A DNA stretch of 64,000 bases from NCBI GenBank assembly GCA_004377185.1, contig SOIM01000020.1, positions 94,931 through 158,930 of the forward strand. Direction: 5' to 3'. The stretch comes from Methanomassiliicoccales archaeon. GTDB lineage: Archaea > Thermoplasmatota > Thermoplasmata > RBG-16-68-12 > SOIM01. The position numbers and the translations under genes are program-made. The notes beneath the pieces are model-generated. The model was not told where the DNA came from. It was given only the letters and a program-made list of their open reading frames with translations, and did no database searches. Shown piece after piece: positions 42,637 to 51,906 of the stretch (position 1 is its first letter; every line of letters begins with the position of its first letter).

Positions 42637-43683
42637 TCAGGTGGCGGCAAGGATTCTCTCGTACACCTCTCTCGTTCTTCGTGCCACTATTCCCCAGTCA
42701 TACTCTTGTCTGGCCTTATTGAATGCTTTAGAGGCCCGTTTTCTTCTTTCGTCCTGATCTTCGATCGCAAGTCGGAATGGTCCTTCGTACTTCCTGTCTT
42801 CCACAAGAAAAGCGGTCTCGTTGTCCAGATAGTCAACAACTCCCGGGATTCTGTCTGTGATGATTGGTTTCCCCATGGACATTGCTTCCAGCAGTGAGTT
42901 ATTCGCCGTGGCGAATTTCAAAGGTCTGAAGAAAATGTCACAAGAATTGTACGCCTCCAACATCTCTCTTTCCGACAGACGCGAAAGGATTCTGATGTTA
43001 CTTCGCCCGAGTTCCGTTGGCAGTTTTCCACCAACCACGACAAACAAGACATTCTGGAAAATGCTCGCCAGCCTTGCCGTCACTCGGATGTCTCCCCCAT
43101 GGAGACCTATGGAAAGACACACCAGGTCAAGACCCCCGCTCATCCTGTCGAAGTAGTCTCTGCTTACTCCCTTGGGGTTGAAATGTGCCGTATCGATCCC
43201 ATGAGGTATGAAACATAGTCCGTCGGGGGCGTATCTCTTCTGAACTGCCGCGCGAAGGTTCTCGGAAACGGCAATCACACCGGAACATCTGTTGAACAGA
43301 GCTCTCTGCCACAGACCCTTGTATCTCAGCCAGAGGTTGTCAGGAGACAACTCGGGAACGATATGAACTGTTGCTAAGGTCTTTGTCTTCATTGAGGGAA
43401 AGAATCCAAGAACTGAATACAGGGAATGGACGAGGTCAAAATCGTTCGCCCGAAGCATAGCTGACAAAGACAGCAGAAGCCTTCTCTCCAAAAACACATC
43501 AGTAAAGGGTATCCGAACCCAATGTGTTTGAACGTCCGTGTCCTGGGCAACTATTTCCTTACCCCATGTAAGGACGCTCACATCACACAATTCCTTCATG
43601 TAGTGGGCAATTCTATGATATCCAGAGAACGTGGAATGGTGCGTTCTTGGAGGCCAGTGATGAGTAACCATTAAGATTTTCAT
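42637..43683 (-). CDS. GT4 family glycosyltransferase
   Basis: This 348-residue GT-B protein has MKILMVTHHWPPRTHHSTFSG, CFIPHGIDTAHFNPKGVS, and FRPLKFATANNSLLEAMSMGKPIITDR, where the usual first Glu of the E-x7-E motif is replaced by an Asn/Thr-rich stretch. An ATGA overlap couples it to the preceding GT4 gene. Confidence 0.88.
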   Translation of the reverse strand: MKILMVTHHWPPRTHHSTFSGYHRIAHYMKELCDVSVLTWGKEIVAQDTDVQTHWVRIPFTDVFLERRLLLSLSAMLRANDFDLVHSLYSVLGFFPSMKTKTLATVHIVPELSPDNLWLRYKGLWQRALFNRCSGVIAVSENLRAAVQKRYAPDGLCFIPHGIDTAHFNPKGVSRDYFDRMSGGLDLVCLSIGLHGGDIRVTARLASIFQNVLFVVVGGKLPTELGRSNIRILSRLSEREMLEAYNSCDIFFRPLKFATANNSLLEAMSMGKPIITDRIPGVVDYLDNETAFLVEDRKYEGPFRLAIEDQDERRKRASKAFNKARQEYDWGIVARRTREVYERILAAT

Positions 43684-44927
43684 ATCCTCTGTCCTTGAAC
43701 TATTTCTTTCATTATCCTGTCGAACTTCTCGGATATTACTGACCAGGAATACTGGGTCCTTGCCTTCTCTGCCGCGTTTCTCGCAACTGATTCACGGAAC
43801 TCTCTGTCTTCTCGAAATCTCCTCAACCCATTTTCGATTATCTCTGGAGACCGCTCTGGAATCAACAATCCAGTTCTCTCATCTTCGATTGCATCCGAGA
43901 TTCCACCAACGTCAGTAGCGATGATGGGTTTTCCCGCAGTCATTGCTTCCATCACAACTACGGGGAGTCCTTCCACATCTCCGTAGCTTGTGGTCACCGA
44001 GGGAACCACCACGACATCAGCAGCAAGGAATAGCTCGTTGAGTTGTTTGTCAGGGACACGACCAAAGAATCTGACATCTATTCCCTCGGAGGCTCGTTGT
44101 TTCAGGCTTTCGTAGAGAGGACCCGACCCAACAATCCAAAGCCTCGCTCTCTCTTCCTCTCGGGAGAAGGATTGGAAAGCGACCAGCAAGTCCTCGATAC
44201 CTTTTTTCTCTGAGAGTCTACCTACGAACAGTACCACATAATCGTCAGACTTCAAGCCGAGCGATGCTCTCTTCCGCGATCCATCTTCATTCTCGAATCT
44301 CTTGGGGTCCACACCCATCGGCACCACGTTCATCTTAGCAAGGGCTTCGGATCTCGTCTCGGGGTCGAGAATATCTAGGAAGTTATTCTTGATGTATTGG
44401 CTGACTGCAGAAATGGCGTCCGAGTTCTTCACTATAAACTTAGCAATTGATTTCTTGAAGGGCATTCTCTTCAACGCGACTAGTCCTCCAGCGTGTATTG
44501 TCGCGAGATGTGGCTTCCCAGACATCTTGGACACCAGAGCACCCACCAGTCCTTGTGGAAGAAGCCAGTGAGTGTGGATGACTTGAGTGTCCATCGACTT
44601 CGTGAGCCTCAGGCTTGAAATGAAGCTGGCAGCAACAAGGAAAGGAATCTGTACGGTGGCGAGAAGATTACCAGATAGTTTGGGCAGGATCGCACCATTT
44701 GTCAAGACCTCATGCTTCGAAGGAAACCAGTATCTGAACCTGTGGACTCTTAGGTCTCCTGAAGTCTCGACCAGTGATAGGCCGGGCGAGTGCGGAGCCA
44801 GGATTAGAACATCATTTCCCCTCTTGTGTAACTCTTGAGCCAGATCTCTGACGAACCTTCCTGATATGTCCTCTGCATCCTTCGGAAAGGAGCTTGTCAA
44901 AGTGAGTATCTTCATCTTTCCGTTCAT
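43680..44927 (-). CDS. GT4 family glycosyltransferase
   Basis: This 415-residue GT-B protein has LTLTSSFPKDAEDISGRFVRDLAQEL, VVPMGVDPKRFENEDG, VLFVGRLSEKKGIEDLLVAF and PSVTTSYGDVEGLPVVVMEAMTAGKPIIATDVGGI, the complete donor-binding region. The ATG at 44927 overlaps the stop of the upstream GT2 gene (ATGA). Confidence 0.92.
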   Translation of the reverse strand: MNGKMKILTLTSSFPKDAEDISGRFVRDLAQELHKRGNDVLILAPHSPGLSLVETSGDLRVHRFRYWFPSKHEVLTNGAILPKLSGNLLATVQIPFLVAASFISSLRLTKSMDTQVIHTHWLLPQGLVGALVSKMSGKPHLATIHAGGLVALKRMPFKKSIAKFIVKNSDAISAVSQYIKNNFLDILDPETRSEALAKMNVVPMGVDPKRFENEDGSRKRASLGLKSDDYVVLFVGRLSEKKGIEDLLVAFQSFSREEERARLWIVGSGPLYESLKQRASEGIDVRFFGRVPDKQLNELFLAADVVVVPSVTTSYGDVEGLPVVVMEAMTAGKPIIATDVGGISDAIEDERTGLLIPERSPEIIENGLRRFREDREFRESVARNAAEKARTQYSWSVISEKFDRIMKEIVQGQRI

Positions 44928-46153
44928 TCCAAAAACCTTTCCCTCTCGGCCTCAAAGAGCATGGCAAAGAAAAGGAACTGGGCTCCAACCACGACTATCA
45001 TGAGGTCCAGAGTCACCGTACCCAGGGAAAACCCTCCAGTGACGACTCTGCCGTACAGAATGGCAATTCCGAGGATGATACCCAGAATGAACAGCGCGAT
45101 TGCTACAAGATAGAACAGGCCCAAGGGATGGAAATTTATCCCCAGATACTGCCTCCTCAACCTACTGAGAAAGCCACCGGAGATTTCCGTTTCCCTCACA
45201 TGGTCCGTTTTCATGTGGTATCCTGATTTCATGGCATCGAAGAACGTGGCAAAGCACAGGCTCTGGGTTCCCAGAATAAGCAATAGGGCAGTGAGAAGGA
45301 CGGTTCCGATTGAATAGTAACCGGTCAGGACTCTGTCCAGAGAAACGACCAAGCCAAGGATCAAACCGGCAGGGATGAGGATGAAGCTTGTCAGGTAGAA
45401 GAGCAGAATTGGATGAACTCGTGGCTTCCTATACTTCGAAAAAATCCTGCGGAAGAACCCCTTGAAAAGCAACCAGGACAGCCTGGCCGTATACCTTCCC
45501 ATCTTGATGTACGACTTCTCGTCTCGATACCTAGGGGGCATTACGACATCCGCAACAGTGAGGTGGTTTCGGTTCAACTGGATCAATATGTCATTGCAGT
45601 ATCCATACCCTGGGTATACTCGATCAAGGTTCAGGGACTCCAACGCTTCCCTGGAGATGGCTGTGTATCCATTCTGAGGATCCATCACATCGTAGTACCC
45701 GGATGAGATTTTTGTGAAAAGAGTCAGCATCGCATTGCCTCTGATCCTCCTCTTTGGCATTTCCTTCGCTCTGCTGGATATGAGTCTGTTTCCCTTGGAG
45801 TAATCAGCTCTACCGTCCACAATTGGGTCAAGCAGCCTCGGGAGTTGATCAGGGTCCATCTGGCCATCACCCGCCATGACCGCTACGATGTCCATACCTT
45901 CGGACATTGATCTTCTGTATCCGGCCACGATTGAGGCGCCCACCCCAAGGCGGGTTTGATGCCTCATGAGTGTGACTTTTGAGCCTTCCTGTTTTGCATA
46001 ACCCTCCGCTATCTGTCCAGTTGTATCAGTGCTGCCATCATCCACGACATAAACACGGTCGACAAAGGCGGGCATGGTCTCTATGACGTTCCCAATGAAA
46101 CTTTCTTCATTGAGAGCTGGGATAACCACACCGACCTTCTTTTCGCGGTACAC
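44924..46153 (-). CDS. GT2 glycosyltransferase with C-terminal membrane helices
   Basis: This 409-residue protein from the GTG at 46153 has a cytoplasmic GT-A domain: VGVVIPALNEESFIGNVIETM, VYVVDDGSTDTTGQI, VAVMAGDGQMDPDQLPRLLD, typical of polyprenyl-phosphate sugar synthases. Two pairs of membrane helices follow (about 265-340 and 360-405), each pair with LG-VVSLDRVLTGYYSIGTVLL-like sequence, so the membrane part is internally repeated. The ORF-track start (TTG, 46231) is less likely because a TATA-like ATTAATTACC falls inside the extension and GGTGATGG precedes the GTG. A probable role is making dolichol-phosphate sugar for the GT-C enzymes nearby. Confidence 0.88.
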   Translation of the reverse strand: MYREKKVGVVIPALNEESFIGNVIETMPAFVDRVYVVDDGSTDTTGQIAEGYAKQEGSKVTLMRHQTRLGVGASIVAGYRRSMSEGMDIVAVMAGDGQMDPDQLPRLLDPIVDGRADYSKGNRLISSRAKEMPKRRIRGNAMLTLFTKISSGYYDVMDPQNGYTAISREALESLNLDRVYPGYGYCNDILIQLNRNHLTVADVVMPPRYRDEKSYIKMGRYTARLSWLLFKGFFRRIFSKYRKPRVHPILLFYLTSFILIPAGLILGLVVSLDRVLTGYYSIGTVLLTALLLILGTQSLCFATFFDAMKSGYHMKTDHVRETEISGGFLSRLRRQYLGINFHPLGLFYLVAIALFILGIILGIAILYGRVVTGGFSLGTVTLDLMIVVVGAQFLFFAMLFEAERERFLE

Positions 46154-46257
46154 CCCATCACCGATTCTCCGGTAGCAGTACGTAGATACGGTAATTAATC
46201 TTTCTATGCAGTTCTGGGCTAATCGGTTCAAACTTCTCTGGAATGAGTGCCGTGGAT

Positions 46258-47886
46258 TTAGGAGAGTCTCCAGAGGTATACGTTCTTCTCAGGGAATGAA
46301 GGGTCAACATCTCTTCCAAGAATCAGATCCTTCACCAAGCTCAGTAGAGTAGGTCTGGCTTCTCCATCGAATACCGCGACAAAGGTGTATCCCGGGTAGG
46401 TCCAGCTCATCTCTGACATTATGAAATCGGGAGTAGAGCCACTCTCGTAGATCACCAGGCCAATGTCTTGAACGGAAAAGAAAGGAAAGATCCTGTCAGG
46501 CGAGAGATAGTCGCTCCCGCTCTCTCTGTCCAGAGCGATCGTTTGTCCAGGTTGAAGTGCCCTATTGACATCCTCAGCAGCTTCGACATAAGCTGGTCTG
46601 TATACTGCCGTCACAGCATTCGCGCTCACGACAAAGAAAGCCACCAGCAGAATGATCACTCGTTTTCGGAATGTAGTGAACACGAAGCAGAAGGCTCCAA
46701 AGAAGAAAAGGACAGCCAACCAGTCATCCACGAAAATCATCAGTGTAGCTAAGCCCAGGCAAGCGACAAAGGCGAGCAATCTCTTCTTCCTTCTGAGTGT
46801 CTCTTTGATAGAAGCGAGTATTCCTCTTCTCTCACTAGGTTCATCAGGTCTCGCCAAGCTGAAGAACATCCATATTGCCGGAACGAAGATTATGGTGATG
46901 TATTCCCTGCTGACACCTGCCAGAATTCTGGGTGAGAAGGTTCGCCAACCCGTAGCGTTGAGAACCGCGAGGAGGGCAAGTGCTGTCATTAACAATAACA
47001 AGAAATTGATCGACTCCTCTCTGTAGCGACTCAAAGACCGCCTTAGCTCTGGATACCAGAAAACGAAGAATCCTCCCACAAGTAACAGGTGAAAAACGCA
47101 TTGTACGAGGAAAACTGATATGCTGAACGAACCCAGCATTGTCTTTGTCAATGATTGATATTGGTCCTGTCCTGAAGAGATTAACAGAGCTCTCCCAAGA
47201 ACCATGGCAATTACTATCAAGAATGCAAGCCAGTAGTACTTGTCCTTGAGCACATCCCATCGCAAGTAGAGAAATCTCCACACCGCGAATCCGCCCAAAC
47301 CAGCAAAAGCGATGTACAGGCCCACATCCGTCTTTGTGTAGTAGGTCAGACCTGCGAAGAAAGCAGCGATGGGAATGTACTTCGGTTCTCCAAAGCCCTT
47401 GATCATCGCCCAAATGGCTGGGATGAAGAAGATTAGCACAATATTCTCTACGTAGTTCTTGCCAGTGACCACTATCAGAGCACTGGTCAGAGACATCACC
47501 GCCGCAGCGGTCAGACCAGCCCTTCGGTCGAAAAGGTTCTTTGTAGCGAGATAAGCAATCAAAATGACGAGCAAGCCACAGATGAAGGAAGCAACCTTTG
47601 TGACTGGAATGGAGTATCCGAAAACAGCATAGAATGATGCCAAATAGGCCGGAAAGGTCAGAGAGAAATTATAGGTTTGGATCCCGGAGAGTGTGACATA
47701 GTCGCCCTGGCTGACGATGTTGTATCCTATCGTCGAATAGAAAGCTCCGTCAAATCTTGGTGTGTCCATCAGGACCGCAACGACTCTGAGGAGGACCCCC
47801 ACCACAATAGCAGCTACCATGGCTCTATCAAAAGTCAAGGTCTTGCCCAGCTTGTCCATCAGTGAAGGAGAATCCAGATCAGTCAT
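46258..47886 (-). CDS. GT-C (PMT/ArnT-like) membrane glycosyltransferase
   Basis: This 542-residue protein has about 12 membrane helices. The first outer loop carries LMDTPRFDGAFYSTIGYNIVSQGDYVTLSG, the acidic loop typical of GT39/ArnT-type enzymes, and a short soluble C-terminal domain follows (LQPGQTIALDRESGSDYLSPDRIF...). Such enzymes transfer sugars from dolichyl-phosphate donors on the outer side of the membrane, fitting the adjacent GT2 synthase. Confidence 0.82.
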   Translation of the reverse strand: MTDLDSPSLMDKLGKTLTFDRAMVAAIVVGVLLRVVAVLMDTPRFDGAFYSTIGYNIVSQGDYVTLSGIQTYNFSLTFPAYLASFYAVFGYSIPVTKVASFICGLLVILIAYLATKNLFDRRAGLTAAAVMSLTSALIVVTGKNYVENIVLIFFIPAIWAMIKGFGEPKYIPIAAFFAGLTYYTKTDVGLYIAFAGLGGFAVWRFLYLRWDVLKDKYYWLAFLIVIAMVLGRALLISSGQDQYQSLTKTMLGSFSISVFLVQCVFHLLLVGGFFVFWYPELRRSLSRYREESINFLLLLMTALALLAVLNATGWRTFSPRILAGVSREYITIIFVPAIWMFFSLARPDEPSERRGILASIKETLRRKKRLLAFVACLGLATLMIFVDDWLAVLFFFGAFCFVFTTFRKRVIILLVAFFVVSANAVTAVYRPAYVEAAEDVNRALQPGQTIALDRESGSDYLSPDRIFPFFSVQDIGLVIYESGSTPDFIMSEMSWTYPGYTFVAVFDGEARPTLLSLVKDLILGRDVDPSFPEKNVYLWRLS

Positions 47887-47958
47887 CTAACACCGCCAAA
47901 GGCTACGCATACGAAGGGCATGGCATAATTAAGTTTTCGGTTTCTAACCATTTGCTCA

Positions 47959-49023
47959 CTAGCCAGCGTAGAGTTCCGAGAATTCTTCTGCGATTTCCTC
48001 CCAAGAGAATCTGGATTGCAGGAAATCCCTCGCCTGTTTACCAAGCTTGGATGACTTCTTAGTATTTTCGATAAGATCCAAAAGAGCGGTCGCCACGGCA
48101 TCCTTCTCGGGCTCAACCAGCAGTCCGGTTTCTCCGTCCTTCACCACCTCAGGTATTCCTCCGACATTGGACGCGACAACTGGCTTTCCCAGGAACATCG
48201 CCTCAAGGAGGGATTGCGGCATTCCTTCCTGCAGTGAGATGTGGACATAGATATCGCAAATCGTCAGCGGGACGAATACGTTGTCGACCAAACCTGTTAT
48301 AGTTGCTACGTCTGATAGGTTCTGATTGGCTATCGTATCTTCCACCCCTTTCCTTTTCGATCCATCGCCAACTATCAACATTCTGAGTTGCGGGTATTTC
48401 TCTCGAATTGCGGCTATGGCACCCAGCAGCACCTTGACACCTTGGATTTTTCTCTCCCATTCAAGCAACCCAACAAACACAAGTATCGGGGACCTTTTTC
48501 TCGTTCCGTATCTCTCAGCGAAGTCCTCTAAATCTTGTTCACTTACTGCCTTTCCTTCCACTCCTGGGTAGATTACGACCTGTTTTGACTTGATTCTAAT
48601 CTGACTTGCTATTGTGTCTTGCAGGGCCCTGCTCACGAACGTCACAGCATCGCATCTTGATAACAACCTTCCGAAAACATTGCTCTTCGTTCCCTTCCTC
48701 TGTTCTGGCGGTTCGGTGTGGAATGTGAACAGCACCCTCACCCTCCTGTGAAACCTCTTATACAGCACGGCTGGTGCAAGCATGTGCCAGTGGGAATGAC
48801 AGTGAATTACATCTGGATCCATTTTGCGCAGAAGCCCAAGCACCTTGATGATGAAGCGACCTTTTCCTACCGAAAGGACGGAAACCTCTCTTGAGGGCTC
48901 TCCTTCCTGGGAAATCACATGCACATCCTCGGTGGTTCTGGTGCGTTGCACCAAGCCAGAGACAAATCGGGCAATGCCACCCTTGCATGGAGGGAAGTAT
49001 GGCGTAACATGGACAACTTTCAT
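47959..49023 (-). CDS. GT4 family glycosyltransferase
   Basis: This 354-residue GT-B protein has MKVVHVTPYFPPCKGGIARFVSGL, VVIYPGVEGKAVSEQDLE, LVFVGLLEWERKIQGVKVLLGAI and HISLQEGMPQSLLEAMFLGKPVVASNVGGIPEVVKDGETG. It lies between two membrane glycosyltransferase-like genes on the same strand. Confidence 0.92.
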   Translation of the reverse strand: MKVVHVTPYFPPCKGGIARFVSGLVQRTRTTEDVHVISQEGEPSREVSVLSVGKGRFIIKVLGLLRKMDPDVIHCHSHWHMLAPAVLYKRFHRRVRVLFTFHTEPPEQRKGTKSNVFGRLLSRCDAVTFVSRALQDTIASQIRIKSKQVVIYPGVEGKAVSEQDLEDFAERYGTRKRSPILVFVGLLEWERKIQGVKVLLGAIAAIREKYPQLRMLIVGDGSKRKGVEDTIANQNLSDVATITGLVDNVFVPLTICDIYVHISLQEGMPQSLLEAMFLGKPVVASNVGGIPEVVKDGETGLLVEPEKDAVATALLDLIENTKKSSKLGKQARDFLQSRFSWEEIAEEFSELYAG

Positions 49024-49044
49024 GACCTTTCAACCTCTACGCGG

Positions 49045-50703
49045 TCAAAGAGACCAAATCTGGTTCCTCTCAGATTCATACATCTTGTATCTCACATTGT
49101 GAACCCCATAAAAAGGATCGCCCAGAAATCTTGAATATCTGATGGGGCCCGACCACATGAAGTGACTGGGCAGTTTACTGTCCTCCAAGGCGTAGTATAT
49201 GTTGTACTCACGAAGATACCTGTCCGTGTCAGGGTAGGTCTCGAGGTCGTCGATAAACCCATCGTGGATGGCCCTCCATTCTCGCTGAGCGTTCGGAACG
49301 CCATACGCTAAGAATGGATGATCTGAATTCAGGGTGAGCTCTTCCAGTGGTATCTGGGTCACATGGATGTCTTCCACATCAACGAAACCGAAGGCCAGCT
49401 GTTCAGGTCCACTTCTAGAGACCGTCGCTCCCCCTATTGGGAGGTAGGGCAAACCTGAGACCGCCGAGATTCTGGTGACGAGGAGCCCGTTGTTCGAGAA
49501 AATGGTTCCATTGACATACTGGCTCGCGTAAAGACCAGTGCCATATTGTTCCATTGACATGTATTTCGATGTTTCCGATTCATAATCAAGTAGCATCCCT
49601 GTGAGTCCGAGAGAACCAACCAGCATAGCTATGAACACGGCTGCAGTGGCTCTCTTTCTTTTTCTGGCAAGCATCATAATCCCAATCACACCCATTCCTG
49701 CCAGTAGAGATAGGAAAACGGGAACGTAGAATCCCGTATATCTCCGCAAGTACAGGGTCGGAATTATAGCCAGCACGACAAAGAGGATGAACGATTCCTT
49801 CAGAGTCTTGTTCCTCTGATAGGCCAGAACGACAGCCCCAACTAACAGGAACGGAGCCAGAACTCCCGAGCTTCTTGTAAGGCTGACACCAAGATTGAAC
49901 AGTTGCACCGGGATTTCATCGGATGTCATGACCCTCCCTGTCTCGTATGAGTCCAGCACGCCGCTTCCGAATACTAAGCCGGCCGCTAAAGCTAACAGCG
50001 CAATGACGCCGAACAACCGCATCCTTTTGCGTGCTTTGGGTTTCAAGAAGACTGCAGGCATTTTCATTTTCGCGATTTTGACCAGGACAAAGAAGAAGTA
50101 GGCGGAGATATAGGCGAGGATCACGATTAACATCAACAGTGCTAGACGGTGGAAGGTCGCGAGAATGAATAAGAAGAGGATGGGTAGAGCAATATTCTTC
50201 CTATTCGGATCCCGGTGCGCTCTGAGCAAGGACCATAAGAAGATCGGCGTGAATGCCATGAACCCCCCTCTGGTAGGAGTTTCCCATGTGGTGTTCAGAA
50301 TGAACTTCGGAGCAAGACAGAAGAGGAAGGCCACGATGAATGCAAAGAGGTCATCATCCCGGAACTCCCTTGCTAGCATGTAGGAACCCAGGACTCCTAT
50401 CAGGCCCATCATGAAGCTGAGAAGCATGATGGAAACCTCGGAGGAAGTGCCGGTAAGTACGATTACGTTAGCAGTGAGGAAGATCCCGCCGGAGGGGTAA
50501 GAGAGGGGATAGAGTCCCAAGAAGCTCAACGGATGCATTATCCATGCCGCAAAGCCGTTGTGGGCCATTGTGTTTGCAAGATTCTGCATGACAAAAGCAT
50601 CAATTCCCAGACTGTGAGGTGTGCTCGGGAACCTCAGAACAAAGCTGAGTGCGATGAGAAAAAGGATGAGCATCAAGTTCGTTTTCTTCGGAAATCTCAT
50701 CAA
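49045..50703 (-). CDS. Polytopic membrane protein, GT-C-like
   Basis: This 552-residue protein has about 12 membrane helices and a C-terminal soluble domain of about 150 residues. The first outer loop (FPSTPHSLGIDAFVMQNLANTMAHNGFAAWIMHPLSFLGLYPLSYPSGGIF) resembles the catalytic first loop of oligosaccharyltransferase/GT-C proteins, with a conserved-type Asp (GID). The soluble part ends SRFLGDPFYGVHNVRYKMYES. It is likely a membrane glycosyltransferase, but no WWDYG oligosaccharyltransferase motif is visible, so it is not called AglB. Confidence 0.75.
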   Translation of the reverse strand: MMRFPKKTNLMLILFLIALSFVLRFPSTPHSLGIDAFVMQNLANTMAHNGFAAWIMHPLSFLGLYPLSYPSGGIFLTANVIVLTGTSSEVSIMLLSFMMGLIGVLGSYMLAREFRDDDLFAFIVAFLFCLAPKFILNTTWETPTRGGFMAFTPIFLWSLLRAHRDPNRKNIALPILFLFILATFHRLALLMLIVILAYISAYFFFVLVKIAKMKMPAVFLKPKARKRMRLFGVIALLALAAGLVFGSGVLDSYETGRVMTSDEIPVQLFNLGVSLTRSSGVLAPFLLVGAVVLAYQRNKTLKESFILFVVLAIIPTLYLRRYTGFYVPVFLSLLAGMGVIGIMMLARKRKRATAAVFIAMLVGSLGLTGMLLDYESETSKYMSMEQYGTGLYASQYVNGTIFSNNGLLVTRISAVSGLPYLPIGGATVSRSGPEQLAFGFVDVEDIHVTQIPLEELTLNSDHPFLAYGVPNAQREWRAIHDGFIDDLETYPDTDRYLREYNIYYALEDSKLPSHFMWSGPIRYSRFLGDPFYGVHNVRYKMYESERNQIWSL

Positions 50704-50710
50704 TATTCTC

Positions 50711-51835
50711 CTATTTGCTCCTTCGACTTAAATTCTCGTACACTCTCACGGTCTCCTCGAATGTCTTCTGGAAGCTGAAATTTCTCACTCTCTCAATGCA
50801 TTTGGTGGACATCTCGTGTCTTTCGATTCGAAGCACCTCGACGACAGCGTTGGCAAAAGCCTCCGTATCTTGTGAGACAATTCTTCCAGTGGAGGAATTG
50901 GGCATGAATTCCCTCACTCTCCCGACATCGGTGGAAACGACCGGAGTACCCGATGCCAGAGATTCCAGAACGACCAGAGGTCCGGATTCGAAATCTGAGG
51001 CAAGACAGAAGACGTCCGAAGCCCCCATGAGCTCTCTCACAGCCTCGGTCGGTTGAAATCCCATGAATCGAACGCGCCCTGGGGCAGTTCTTTCGGACAA
51101 GGTTTCCAGATTTTTCCGCAACGTCCCGTCCCCAACAACCACCAGTGAACAGTTTTCCCTGCCGCTTATGGAAGGAATGCTCTCGATGAGCAGGTCGACT
51201 CTCTTCTCCTTTTCCAGCCTGCCAACATACAGTGCGATTCTTTCCTGGTCTGCAAACCCGAATCTCTTTCGCGAGGCAACTCTGTCCCTTGGTTTCCATG
51301 CGTCGATGTCTATCCCCACCGGAATGAGCGATGATTTCTCAGAGAGGAAAGGGTATTTTGTCACGAATTGATCTAGGGTTGTTTCGTCAACCGCAATGAC
51401 GTGATCCACCCTCTTGAGTGAATAGGACTCCAACTTGTCATAGGAATAGCCATAGAAGATCCCCCTTCTTTCTTTCACACTTCTTGACATTTGTCCGTGC
51501 AGGGTGCATAGCTTCTTGGCAGGATGATCTCGGAACTGGAAAGGAAAGAGATGGTCCGGCCTCTGAGCGTGGATTATTGTACTCTTTGGAAAGGCTATCT
51601 TCTTCGCGACTTTCATGAGGCCTCTGAGAAACTTCATGCTGGACACTCGGGAAGAAACCACTGCCGGAACGAACTCGAAGGATGGATTGCCGTCCGTTTT
51701 GTCAAAATCCACTCCCACGAGGGAAAAATCAATCTCGGATTCCTCAAGAGAATCGATGAGATTCATTACGTAGGTTCGTGTGCCCCCTGGTTTCTCCACA
51801 AGCGGATCGACAGGAGCGACGATCGCAACCTGCAT
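50711..51835 (-). CDS. GT4 family glycosyltransferase
   Basis: This 374-residue GT-B protein has MQVAIVAPVDPLVEKPGGTRTYVMNLIDSL, SLIPVGIDIDAWKPRDRV, ALYVGRLEKEKRVDLLIESI and FCLASDFESGPLVVLESLASGTPVVSTDVG. The ATG at 51835 is preferred to the GTG at 51841. It lies seven bases upstream of the GT-C-like gene. Confidence 0.9.
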   Translation of the reverse strand: MQVAIVAPVDPLVEKPGGTRTYVMNLIDSLEESEIDFSLVGVDFDKTDGNPSFEFVPAVVSSRVSSMKFLRGLMKVAKKIAFPKSTIIHAQRPDHLFPFQFRDHPAKKLCTLHGQMSRSVKERRGIFYGYSYDKLESYSLKRVDHVIAVDETTLDQFVTKYPFLSEKSSLIPVGIDIDAWKPRDRVASRKRFGFADQERIALYVGRLEKEKRVDLLIESIPSISGRENCSLVVVGDGTLRKNLETLSERTAPGRVRFMGFQPTEAVRELMGASDVFCLASDFESGPLVVLESLASGTPVVSTDVGRVREFMPNSSTGRIVSQDTEAFANAVVEVLRIERHEMSTKCIERVRNFSFQKTFEETVRVYENLSRRSK

Positions 51836-51906
51836 TGTCACTTAAGAAAAAGTCTAGATAGTTATACTTTTCCGAGAGGTTATTTGTTGCAGTGCCTTGA
51901 CAAACA

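Noticed and set aside
49045-50703. AglB/STT3 oligosaccharyltransferase
   Set aside because: It has a GT-C-like topology and soluble C-terminus, but no WWDYG-type motif is visible, so the specific name was not used.
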